This document shows positions 1 to 10,127 of a stretch of DNA of 64,000 bases, in pieces. The translations under genes were made by a program, and so were the position numbers. The DNA is from Phlebiopsis flavidoalba (lineage: Eukaryota > Basidiomycota > Agaricomycetes > Polyporales > Phanerochaetaceae): positions 186,001 through 250,000 of the forward strand of contig JAOCPU010000045.1 in NCBI GenBank assembly GCA_035772785.1, written 5' to 3'. The notes below the pieces were generated by a model. That model was given only the letters and a program-made list of their open reading frames with translations, did not search any database and was not told where the DNA came from. The number at the start of each line of letters is the position of its first letter. The first letter of the stretch is position 1.

Positions 1-467
1 TGTGCTCGGGTTGCCGTGCGGCGTGAACTGCGTGACGCCTTTTAAGCCGAGGTGTTGTTCCCGTCACATAAGGCGAACGCGTGCGTGACACACACTGTCA
101 CGTGTTCGTGATTGTTGATTGCAGTTTGGCGTACGCCTCCCTTGCCGCGTACTCAATGCCCAGTTCAACTCTCTTTGAACGTCGATAGCAGCAGCAGAGA
201 CTTTATAGAGAGATTTTGTGTTGTAGTCTTTGGTGGAGGGAGGAATTTGAGGCGAAAAATGGGACGCTACTACCCAGCTCCCAGCAAAAAATACGCTCTT
301 GATACAAATATGTGTGTGAAGAGACTTATAAATTCAGCGCGATTCAAGCAAGGAGCACAAACCGAATTATTGCTTTTGGGGAAATGGCTCCGTACCGATA
401 TTATCCAGCCTAGGCCTCGAGTTGAATCGAAGTTCAATATTCAACAACGACAGTTACCATTTTCGTG

Positions 468-597
468 CCCCCCCCCCCCCCCCCCCACTCCCCCCCCCAA
501 AACCACCACCCCCCCCCCACCCCCCACCCCCCCCCCCCCACCCCCCCCCCCACCCACCCCCCCCCCACCCCCCCCCCCCCCCCCCCTTACCCCCCCC

Positions 598-632
<35 letters not shown>
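468..632. repeat. Interrupted poly-C tract
   Basis: About 165 bases, almost entirely C with scattered single A or T interruptions and a short AAAACCACCA segment near the start. It lies about 150 bases upstream of the YRA1 start codon, so it is probably promoter or leader sequence. Apparent proline-rich (+) and glycine-rich (-) reading frames across it are products of the simple sequence. The complementary strand is poly-G and could form G-quadruplexes. Its true length is uncertain because such tracts are read poorly. Confidence 0.95.
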
Positions 633-634
<2 letters not shown>

Positions 635-783
635 GTAAAAGAGTTCAATCTCCGCCCGCCTACCCACCGCCCCACGCGGCTGCTTGGCTGTCACCGACCT
701 GAGCACAACCTCCTTCCCTGGCCTAACACCCACTTTCTATCCTCCCCTTGTTCTCATCTTGCGTACTTGACCATAACCCTGTC

Positions 784-1845
784 ATGTCAGGAGCTCGAGG
801 AGATAGATCCAAGAAACCCTACAGCGTATGTCTGAACCTCTCATTGTCACCGAGATGTACAGTCCGAGTCTCATTAACACCCAATGAAGCGACCCAACCG
901 ACCACGACGGTCAGATGGTGACTGGCTACACGACAAAGGCACCCGGTGCGACTGTGTGTCTCGACAAAATGCGGCTTCTTCAACGCCAGCCTTCAGCAGC
1001 GTGAACACGAAACTCGTCGTTTCGAACCTCCACTACGAAGTCACTACTCGAGACCTCAGCGTGAGTTGTGGCCCGCAATTTCTTATTATATCTGGACGCT
1101 AGACTCATCTTCTCGATCACACAGCAAGTCTTTAGTGTCATGGGTACACTTGTCCGTGAACCATTAATTAGGGTACGATAATCCGAATGCACCCCGTCCA
1201 CCTAAAAGAATCGATTGCCGACCTCTCCCTCTACATTGTTTCTCTCGATTATAAAGTACGATCGTAGCGGACGCTCGGAAGGTGTGGCCATCATCTCGTA
1301 CGAGACGCCAGAGGAGGCAAAAAAGGCCATGGCACACTTCAGTGGCAAGCTCTGCAAAGGTACGTATAACACACTGTGGCTCACGTTGCATTCTCCGTCA
1401 ACATTGTCCGCACAGGCCAGCCGATGACGATCGAATTCGACTCCGGCCCTCCGCCTCGGGCACGCCGCGTCAGTGCCCCTTCCCTGCTCAATCGTATTCA
1501 GAAGCCAAACCTCCTGGACCGCTTGAGCAAGAACGAAACCCAGGCACCGAATGATCGACCTCCGTCAGTACAGTCTCGCCTGCTTCTGGCTTCTAAATTC
1601 ACTGTGCTACTGTAGGAACAACGGTGTCGGACCGATTCGCTCCAAAGCCGCGGGGTGGCAAACCTGCCCCGAAGGAGAAGAAGGCTAAGGCTACACCGAA
1701 GTCAGCTGAGGAGTTGGACATGGAGCTAGATGCTTTCATGAAAGACGACGTTGCACCAGCTGCAGCCGCGCCTGGATCGACCTCTGCTCCCACCGAGGAT
1801 GTAGAGATGAAGGGCCTGAGAGTGCATGTTTACGTATGGACTTAA
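784..1845 (+). CDS. YRA1: YRA1/ALYREF-type mRNA export adaptor (RRM protein)
   Basis: Nuclear RNA-binding adaptor that couples transcription and splicing to mRNA export through the TREX complex and the Mex67 receptor. Exons fit at 784-825, 890-1060, 1125-1172, 1257-1359, 1416-about 1567 and 1616-1845, with GT-AG introns; codon phase agrees for the first five. The single RRM starts at TKLVVSNLHYEVTTRDL and continues through DRSGRSEGVAIISYETPEEA. A conserved LLNRIQKPNLLDRLS segment follows. The acidic C-terminal box AEELDMELDAFMKDD is the Yra1/REF carboxy-terminal motif that binds the helicase Sub2/UAP56. The start at 784 (MSGARGDRSKKPYS) opens a short basic N-terminus. Exons 5 and 6 join out of frame by one or two bases, probably a sequence error. 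The extreme C-terminus after DVEM may be affected too. Confidence 0.9.
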
Positions 1846-2586
1846 TTATCTTCTTGATGTCTTTAAACACCCTTCAAACCTGACTCAAGTATTCTCAGTA
1901 TCTCCTAAATGTCGCAGACGAGAATGCAGTTATAATACACACAAAACGCTGTCGTCAACTGTGTCTTCACTAAACCCGCTGAGGGTGAGACAGCTTACAC
2001 CACTTTGTCGTGGCTATCGAGGATGCTAGTCCCCTTCCCTCTCTCAAATCGGTGGATGGAAAGCATGGTCTCGTGCGTCAAGTCTTACAGCAGACAATGC
2101 GACATGACCCCTGCTTGATCACGGATGAGAGCTGCGGAAACTCGGGACTAGCTCATTTTATCCTTGCAGGTGTCCGCTGTTTCGCCTCACCCTACTGTCC
2201 ATCAGCCCAAGCGTCCCCAGGATACCATGGGAATCATTATCAACACCATTTAACCCGCGCCAACTGCCCAGTCATCTTAGCCGATCCCTCCCATCAAGCA
2301 TACATATCCCATTCACCATCTACAGTCTCCGCGGATCCTTTTTTTTTTTCCCTGAACGCTTGTGGTCGACTTTATGTTCGGACCGAATATACGCAAAAAC
2401 CTTTGTCACAACATTACACCAGCCAAGGATCATAACACATGCCACGGAGTCGACAAACCACAAGTGCGGTCATCTCAAAGCCCAAGTTTTTCTCACTGCG
2501 TCTTGAAAACCCGGTGGCCTGCCGAGCTTCAAACCTTGCATGCCTAACGGTTCACCGCGTCTCTTGCTATTTTTGAAGATTAACAA
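1846..2586. other. Intergenic, no gene recognised
   Basis: Region between the convergent ends of YRA1 and the first small membrane protein gene. Reading frames here are short, lack recognisable motifs and are broken by stops. A run of 11 T at about 2340 is the only low-complexity feature. I see no RNA gene. Confidence 0.5.
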
Positions 2587-3314
2587 CTACTGTACAGGCT
2601 GAGGATCTTTGTAGTACTCTTCTGTCGAGTTCTGCGGCGACGCGCCCGCGCTGGTTTAGGTCTGGCCTGCCTTGGTCTCTTCCTGTCGCTTGTTGTATGC
2701 TTCCACATCGAACGGGACAGACTAGCCATTGATCAGTGCTACGCTTCAGAGGATCAGTCACCCGGCATACCTTCGTGTAAAAGTGCGGGTTCGACTCGTT
2801 TCTTCCGCTGGGGCGCGGGCTGCTGCTTGTTCTGGACGGATCTTCTGGAACCTTGCCATCTGAGTCAATCCCTCGGTTCTAGCGCAATTGTTGGAGAGTC
2901 ATATACATTCTTGGACCGAAATCACGTACGGAAACGACGGACATAACTCTTCCAGTGAGGCTATCGCTACCTCTGTTATCATTATTGCCCGGGAGGGGCA
3001 CGTTGGCCACCGTGTTATGGTGGTCAGTACGCGTTCCGGTTGCAACCAATCGGTCTCCTGATGCGTTCTGGGGAACCTTGGTAATTCTGCTGAGCGTGAC
3101 GATGAATCCCTGATATTTCGGGTATGTATGAGTACTCGACCACACTCGGGCTTAGAAACTGGAACTTACAAGTCTGGTCGTCCTTCTTGTGGGCTCTGAA
3201 CCGCGAATAGTAGAAAGTGCCCACTACTCCGACGAAGAATGAAGTCCCCATGATCATTGTCGCCAACGATCCCCCTGTCTTTGGTGGGCGTGTCATGGCT
3301 GGACCGGTCGACAT
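2587..3314 (-). CDS. Small single-pass membrane protein, paralogue 1 (unknown function)
   Basis: Not recognised. The first exon (3314-3170) encodes MSTGPAM, a basic proline/glycine stretch, then one hydrophobic span GTSFFVGVVGTFYYSRF followed by charged AHKKDDQT, which suggests an N-terminally anchored, possibly mitochondrial, membrane protein. The intron begins GTAAGT at 3169; exon 2 starts at 3109 (WIHRHAQQ). Further exons share with paralogue 2 the segments DNRGSDSLTGRVMSVVS and RNESNPHFYTK. The last exon carries PFDVEAYNKRQEETKAGQT and ends STEEYYKDPQPVQ, stop at 2589-2587. One or two frame breaks lie between exon 2 and the DNRGSDS segment and near the last exon. Conservation of scattered blocks with the neighbour at 3.7-4.4 kb is the main evidence that this is a real gene. 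Confidence 0.6.
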
Positions 3315-3682
3315 CGTTCAAATGGAATAAAGGGAATCTTGGCTGCTGTGTACGCGTGATAGGTGATGGTATGAGGGGGGAAAGAGGGACGCTGCGGGCC
3401 CCCAGCATCGCGTATGTTAAAGCTATGATGCAAGAGCTGTCGGCTACCTCGATGTGGAATGGTCTTCGGGGACGATCGCTGGGCTGACCATCTTGACGGC
3501 ATTTACCCAAAAAGGTGTATCCACTTTCCAAATCGGGACGGGGTCAAGGGTTTTTTAGCGCGCATGTGGTTTAATCCAATAATATTGTACATGACTGCGA
3601 GTGAGAGCGACAAATATTCAACTTCCAGGGCAACGCAGATAATGGTACAGGGGGGGTATCAGAACGGAAACAAACAATGTGC

Positions 3683-4388
3683 TCATGCAACGAGCGGGAG
3701 GGTGAGCGGCATTCCAAGCTTGACGTCGAACGGGAGGTTCTAGGCAGCGGAACAGTCAGCCTGATGTGTCAGTGAGTCAAAGGTCACGCGTACCTTGGTG
3801 TAGAAATGAGTGCCAGCCCTCATTTCTGCGCTGCATCACAGGCACTTGCTTGTTGGTGGGGTTTGAGGGTACGTGACCATCGGGAGAAAAACCCCTGCCC
3901 TGTGGTAGCACAACGGCATTAGAGATTTGGCAGCCTTTGTAAGATAGTAACGTACGGCTACAACAGACATGACGCGACCAACGACAGAGTCGCTTCCTCG
4001 GTTGTCGGAGTTGTTGAGGGAGAGGAATGGTGGCAAGAAGGTTGGGAGGCTCGATGAAGGTGCTGGTGTGCACGAGACGAGGGACCAGACATGTCGTGGC
4101 GGATGAAACTCGGACTGTCTGTGGCTGCTGCCCGTGGCGAACAATCCCTGGAAGGTTGTTAGAAGTCGGGTCGTATGCAATCATGGAGCACACGTACAGG
4201 TCTGGTCGTCTTTGCTGTGTGCCCAGAATCGAGAGTAATAGAACGTGCCAACGACGCCAGCGAAGAAGGCAGTTCCGACAGCCATGGTCTGGAGCAGAGT
4301 GAGCTTAAGTGCAAAAGTGGCACGAACGTGAACTTACAGAGAAGTGACCGCCAACCTTGGGGTAAGGCATGGACACGCCGGTAGACAT
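3683..4388 (-). CDS. Small single-pass membrane protein, paralogue 2 (unknown function)
   Basis: Tandem copy of the gene at 2587-3314, same strand. Exon 1 (4388-4338) encodes MSTGVSMPYPKVGGHFS; exon 2 (4288-4198) encodes TMAVGTAFFAGVVGTFYYSR and then AHSKDDQT, so the membrane span is strongly conserved. Codon phase across both introns agrees with paralogue 1. Later exons conserve DNRGSDSVVGRVMSVVA, a DGxVPxxP block, and RNE..H.F. The final exon keeps PFDVK but then runs into a different tail and stops at 3685-3683, so the C-terminal STEEYYKDP block of paralogue 1 is missing. The 49-base intron at 4289-4337 has no counterpart in paralogue 1. Function unknown; a mitochondrial location is only a guess. 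Confidence 0.6.
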
Positions 4389-5716
4389 GGTGTGCAGAAT
4401 CGAGAAGATTGAGAGGTTATAGAGTGTGTGGGAGGGTTGTGTAGCAGAGCAAGTTGTTGTTGACAATCTGGTCTCGCGTCCCGCTTTATATGCTGAAAAT
4501 CCAGCCTCCCAATTGGGCAACTGATGCGCGGAACTACGAAGCCAGCGGGATCGACTCTTCCCCTATACATTGACGTCACACAACATAGTCCCGACGCTGC
4601 GTCGATCCGCGCCGGCGGAAGAAGGCTCGAAATGTTAGCCTACCGTAGAGGCTAACAGGCCACTGAGAGAGGCACGTTCTCCGAGGACTTACGCACCCGG
4701 CCGCCGGCTTGTTGAAATGTATCCGCTGTAGGTGTTGATCTATGTCGATATCCGCGGTGTGCATGTCAGTGAGACCCACGCTCTCTGGTTCCGTATCGCG
4801 GGGTGCGGCGCACGTTTTGCTCTCGCAGGGTCCGTACTAGATGCAGATAGCCTGAGTTTTGCGTTAAAATAGTGAACCGTTCGCTCGAGCGCGGTTCAAT
4901 GATGTCTTCGCCTACTGACCACACGGACTACACATATGGACACGCGGAACAAATCTGCTTGAGGGATCGTATCAAGGTTTTCAACTTAGCATCGACACGC
5001 ATCACGGTGTGAGCAGACTCACGATCGATTCCGGTTATGCAGACTTTCGGCATTGTTGTAGATATCCGCCTGCTCAACAACAGGCATCAGTATCCGCTCT
5101 CGATATGGTCAGCCTCAGCATCCTCTCCGATTAACGGAGGCAAATGCTCATGACGCGCGGCGTTGTCAAAGGCTGTTACGATCCATCTGTACCACGTTGG
5201 CAGCAGAATGAGCCGTCGGATCGTGCGTCACAGAGCGCGGCGGACAGTCCGAGGCCTCCGTGGTAGGGCGAGCATTGCGTCCAATTCAGAGCACCCTGGG
5301 TTCAGAAATCCCGTCGCGCCATTCTCGGCATCATCGAACGAGTGAGCTCGGGAGTCTCTTTAGGGATTGATCATAGAGAGAGAGGCTCGAGTCCCTGAGT
5401 GGTGTTCCAAGGTTACCAGATGATGTTTTCCAGTGGGTCAGCCTCCCGGGAATATAGCATTCACTGTACAAAAGGGTGTCAGTAGCTTTCATTGGTGTAC
5501 TAGACAGTTACAGCAGTATGTATGATCTGCGTCTTTACTTCGTCTGCTAGCGTGAACTCTTATGCATGCTATCGACTCCACACACACGCAAGTAAATCCA
5601 GGGAATGTGCGGAGGGTATCAGAATAAAACAAGGGTATTACTTCTTCGTAAGCGCTAGTTTTTGGAGGATTATCAGAGCTTCCTCCTACAGTCATAATTC
5701 GCAAAAACAGTCGCCA
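4389..5716. other. Intergenic, no gene recognised
   Basis: Upstream region of the second small membrane protein gene and downstream region of the RMD1-type gene. The only open frames are short (under 100 codons), without recognisable motifs or splice-consistent neighbours. Nothing else seen. Confidence 0.45.
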
Positions 5717-7635
5717 CTAGATGTCGGGTATAGGCACCTTGTCAGAAGAGCTTGTTGCGTGTACTACCAAGCGAGCCAAAACTTCGCCCTATGAGGTGTT
5801 AGCAAGACTGGCGGTGGACAATATGAACGAACGTACAACTTCGACTAAGCATGCAGCTACGATAAGCCTATAGGGAACTTAGACCATCGTGATGACTGAG
5901 GCAGGAATGGACTCACCAGATTATAATCCAGGTGATTCGATCCATGGCATTTGTATTCAAGTGATCGTGAATAGCGTCCAGCTATTGATTTCTCTCCAGT
6001 GACAAGAAGGTGAAATTTACTGGTCAATCCGTACCAAATCTTCCGCGACAGCCAGCTTCTCATTCAAACACCGACTCTGACACCTGGGAACGATGTTAGC
6101 GTTCGAAGGCCCTCACAGGAGAGCCAGAGACGCACCGATCTCCATGTAGTCTCTAACGGCGTCGTACAGAGCCCTTAAACTGGCCTGCCCTCTATTCCCA
6201 GAACAGGTCAGGCACATCCAGGACGTTGCTCACGAGATTCACATCTCGCCGTAGTTTTAAACAGCCTTCCAGTCAGCTTCAAGGCCTCTTTGCGTGTGAG
6301 GCTCAGCGTGCCAGAGAGTGCGAGTTGGGTCGGGATGGAAGTGGTCTGTGGAGAGAGACAGAATCGCGTCGGCGACTGTTTCGTATCGTGCGAGAAGCGT
6401 CGATTGCGCGAGGGCGTGGGCGACTGAGAGAGTGCGCAGAATCGGAATGGGACTTGAACGCTGTCAAAAAGTAAGATGTGAAAATCTCAGGTATACATGA
6501 TAAATCTCACTGAAGAAGTCATTGTAGATTCGAGGGTATGCGATGAATGCTTTATACTGGTATTCATTAGTACTAGCACACCTCATAGGTCGCACATCAT
6601 TCACCTCATAATGACATTCTTCGATCTCCCATCGCTCTTCTGCCAATGGTTTCTGCATGATTTCCGCCGTCTCGATGTCCTCCAGAATCTGCCCCGCGTT
6701 CTTGCGCCTCATTCAGGCCAAAGAACACGACAACTCCGTAGCGCAAAAAAACACTGCCTTCCGCACAACTGATTCCGGATCCGGCTGAGGTGAACGTCTT
6801 GAGGTTCCAGGGTATATTTGGAGTCTCGGGTTCGCTCATTGCGCCTGTAGCAGGCGGCGAGGACGGAATGTACTCCTCGAGTTCCGTGGGATGGCGTCCT
6901 GCGTAGGGAAGTATGTAGTATCTTCTGCATGGTCAGGTCATCTCCTTCAATCTCGAGATGGCCCCGTGTGGGTCTTCCGGTTCTGTAACAGGAGTGGGGA
7001 ACCAGCGGGGGGCGCAGATGAACGAACGAACGTTGATTTCCTGGTCCGTATCCAGGAAGGAGAGGATGGTAGTAGGTCTGAGAGGCACAGTTTAGTTTCT
7101 TTATCGTGTCATAACAGCAAAGTGAACATTGTACGCAACGACGTACATGGCCTCATCAAACACTCTCGGCTGGACATTGTGCTCCCTCTTCAGAAAGCTC
7201 GCGAGAAGCTTCATCTTGAAGCCTTCTGAAACGCAGTACGCGGTCCATAGCGCTTGTAACCGGCCTTCTGCCTCTCCGCCTTGCTCATTCGACTCTCGCC
7301 CTCGCTCTTGACGTCACGCAAACCGCGGTCGGTCTCGTACCCATGCTGCAGTTCCTCATCGTCCTCGGCGAGTAGCGGCTAGGGAGTCTGAGGCGCAGAA
7401 GGCAAAAGTTCCACGAGCGTCATCTTCTGTGTAGTCTTGGAGGTTCGCTGGGCTTTCGCAGCCCCTCCTCCGGGAATTATCGCGTTTGTGCGTGGGAGGG
7501 CACCTGAGAAGGATGCGCGACGTGTGGCCGGACGGACAGCCGTGTTCGTCGATAGTGCGCGTTTCGGACGCGAGAGACCGTGGTAGAGCAGCAGTAGAGG
7601 TTCTAATTCCTACGCGGAGCTGGTGGCCTTGACAT
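5717..7635 (-). CDS. RMD1: RMD1-type DUF155 protein
   Basis: Member of the Rmd1/Sif2 (DUF155) family, tail-anchored proteins linked in yeast to meiotic division and in animals to mitochondria. The start is the ATG at 7635 (MSRPPAPRR). A basic disordered leader is followed by AYCVSEGFKMKLLASFLKRE at about 7240-7180. After an intron come the linker, the family core GVVVFFGLNEAQER (about 6740-6700) and WEIEECHYEV. Then AYPRIYNDFF, SVAHALAQSTLLARYETVAD, LSLTRKEALKLTGRLFKLR and VNLVSNVLDVPDLFWE. The C-terminus has AIHDHLNTNAMDRITWIIIW plus LIVAACLVEV, the membrane anchor, split by short introns, and the last exon ends SSDKVPIPDI with the stop at 5719-5717. An in-frame TAG at 7381-7379 and frame changes near 6695 and between 6470 and 6100 interrupt it; these look like sequence errors because conserved blocks continue on both sides. 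Confidence 0.9.
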
Positions 7636-10127
7636 GGTGGTGTGGGACTGGAGATTCAATGCTAATATTCTGGATGTCGGTGTTACGACACACGGAGATG
7701 TTGCCTGGAGGTTCTCTCGGAGCCGAGAGTAATTACTGGATACGCCGACAAGGATACAAGATTCAGTACGCAAACCCTTGTGCAATGAAGTGAGCGTAAT
7801 CGAGGACTGAATTGAGGGGTCCGAGGTATTCAAAGTAAGGATAGATAGTGAAGAGAATGAAGAGGAATCGGCAGAGAATCTAGAGATTCGCTCGGTCCGC
7901 GAACTGTGATTGGCTGGTGATCTCAACAACGTCCATGGCTATCGTGTGTAGCTTCAATGCAACTCTAGTGAAAAAGGAAATTACCTTCCATTGAGATTGG
8001 AGATAACATGAATAGTATCTGTGGTACGTTTTGTTTCCAGTGTGTCGTCTTAAGACTCTCAAGGCTTCGCTCAAAAAAGCTACAAATGACCGTCCGGTAC
8101 TCTCTTAAGCTTGGGGCAGGGCAGCTCTACCACCAAGCTGTTGCCCAGTGCACTATTTTCTTCGCTCGAACCGCGACGCAACCCTGCACGATACTTAATG
8201 TAGATATACATAGGTCAGATAACCGAACGTCTGGACCGGAGACTTGTAGCTAAGATCATGAGATTTCCCTTCAGAATTAATGAGTCGTCATCGAGTAAAT
8301 ATCCCGGGCGGATGTGCGCGCCGTACCCATGACCGCGGAGAGCGACACAGGGTCGTGAGATGCGCCGCAGTAGTCATGAGACAACCCGCCCGGTGCACCA
8401 GGCATGAGTTCACATGATATGTAGGCTACACGTGCCAATGCAACCCCAGCACACGCACCTGGGTACCTAGAGGAACCGCTGGATGTGGGTGTGTCGACTC
8501 TGGAGTAAGGCAGGCACTGGTTGTATTACCAGAGCTTTAGATACAAAACGAGTATGCCATAGTGGGGGGGGGGGGGGGGGGGGGTGAGGGTTATACAAGT
8601 ACAGCGTTTTCGATCACAGATACCCCTGCTCTCGAAGCCCCCTATGAAGACTATTACCCAAGGCGAGGATACTAGAGAAAACGGAAAAACTGGGTATTAG
8701 GTGTGATGTAAGGAAGAAACTAGAAGTCCTTTGATGAAAGAACAAAACGATAGGTCGAGATGTTTCCGAGTATCATGTACAGGGGGTTTAGTTTGGTTTG
8801 GTCTGGTGGTACAGAAGGAGGGGAAAAATATGGCACAAGGGAACGAACGTTATTATCATGAATCGTCCATGACGTCGGGGAGAGCCTTAAATGGGATTGT
8901 GTGAGATGTGGTGAAAGTGAGGGAGAGTGAGGGTGGAGAGTGCAGAGCCTCTATCCGATGACTGTCATCAAAACCCTAAACACTTCGTGGCGTTCTCGAG
9001 AAAAACGGGTTGCTTAGGATCAGACGTATGCGCAGCGAGCAGCCGACGCCCTGTAGCGCATCTGTAGTACCATGGTCAGCAGAGTGAAAACAATATGTGC
9101 ACCGTCTGGACGTACGTCGACTTTGTCATATACCATCACGCTTGGGAGCGGTGTATGTAGCATGTCCAACCTGCACGAACGCTTGAGCAATACGATAAGC
9201 AAATGTCATGAAACGCTAACTACGCACGATTCGTCCGACAAAGCACATTCGCACCGATCATCTGCGCCTCCATCGAGCAGCTCGGCTGCGCGCAATAGTC
9301 CTGAGCAGCCTTCTTCACGTCCAACTCCCATCTTCGGCAGAAAGAACCGTCGCTGGTCTTGAAGCGGCACCTTTCTCAGGGGGGAGGAGATAAGGGCTGA
9401 TGAGAGGTGACGCCTTCGCGATCCCTATGGAAATCACCGCAGCATAGTGGTGCGTTGCTGCGGCTCTCAGGACCGACGACGATTCGATGGGAATAGCAAC
9501 TTCGCTTTGGCTTTGCTACTTCGAGGACCGTCGCAGCTTGACGATCATGTTAGCAGACGACAGGGTAGACGAAGCGGGATCGGGCGGGGTAGAGCGGGCG
9601 CTCGCTTGTTCAACGTGATGCTTCAGGCATGACGAGGCGAAGAAGGGGGAGTTTTGAAAGAGAGCATGACGGGAGACAATTAGTAGCGGTAAACGGCGGA
9701 AACGACAGGATGGGTCAAAGAGTCAAAGTATTGGGCGGCTCTTTGGCGCGCGTGGCGCGCTCACACGCCTTGTTGTGCGGGATGTCGCCTTTTTTGGAAG
9801 GACCCCGAGTCAGGTTCATTTCGATACTGTGTAGGTTCGATGCACAGAGCGGCAGGGGAGGCGCTGCGTTTGCGGGGCATGGTGGAGGAGAATAGAGACA
9901 TCATCGAAGCAGCCAGGAAGGGTTTTGAAGACAGCTGCAGTAAACGCTCAATACGCCCCACATGCTGCATTGCCGCCATTCAGTCCGAACATTGCATAGT
10001 TCAGATGGGTTAGACGCCTTCATGTGTCTATTCTGGAAAATTCAGCAGTACAGGCATTGTATGCATTCATAGCATGCGAATCCTTATCCACTCCTCGTAC
10101 TCCTCTTTCTTTACTACTTTGCGTGGT
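7636..10127. other. Long intergenic region, no gene recognised
   Basis: Upstream of the RMD1-type gene and downstream of MAK5. A small serine-rich frame at about 9149-9362 (+) and a few short frames on either strand have no motif or homologue that I recognise. A pure G run lies at 8564-8584. The 2.5 kb may hide a broken gene, but I cannot identify one. Confidence 0.45.
8564..8584. repeat. Poly-G homopolymer, 21 bases
   Basis: Uninterrupted run of 21 G in intergenic DNA. Comparable G runs occur inside GFA1 (43182-43200) and SEC2 (34431-34440), which raises the question whether these are real or artefactual. Confidence 0.97.

Noticed and set aside
112..835. Proline-rich and glycine-rich proteins across the poly-C tract
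   Set aside because: The frames exist only because C or G runs encode Pro or Gly; no start context, splice site or homology supports them.
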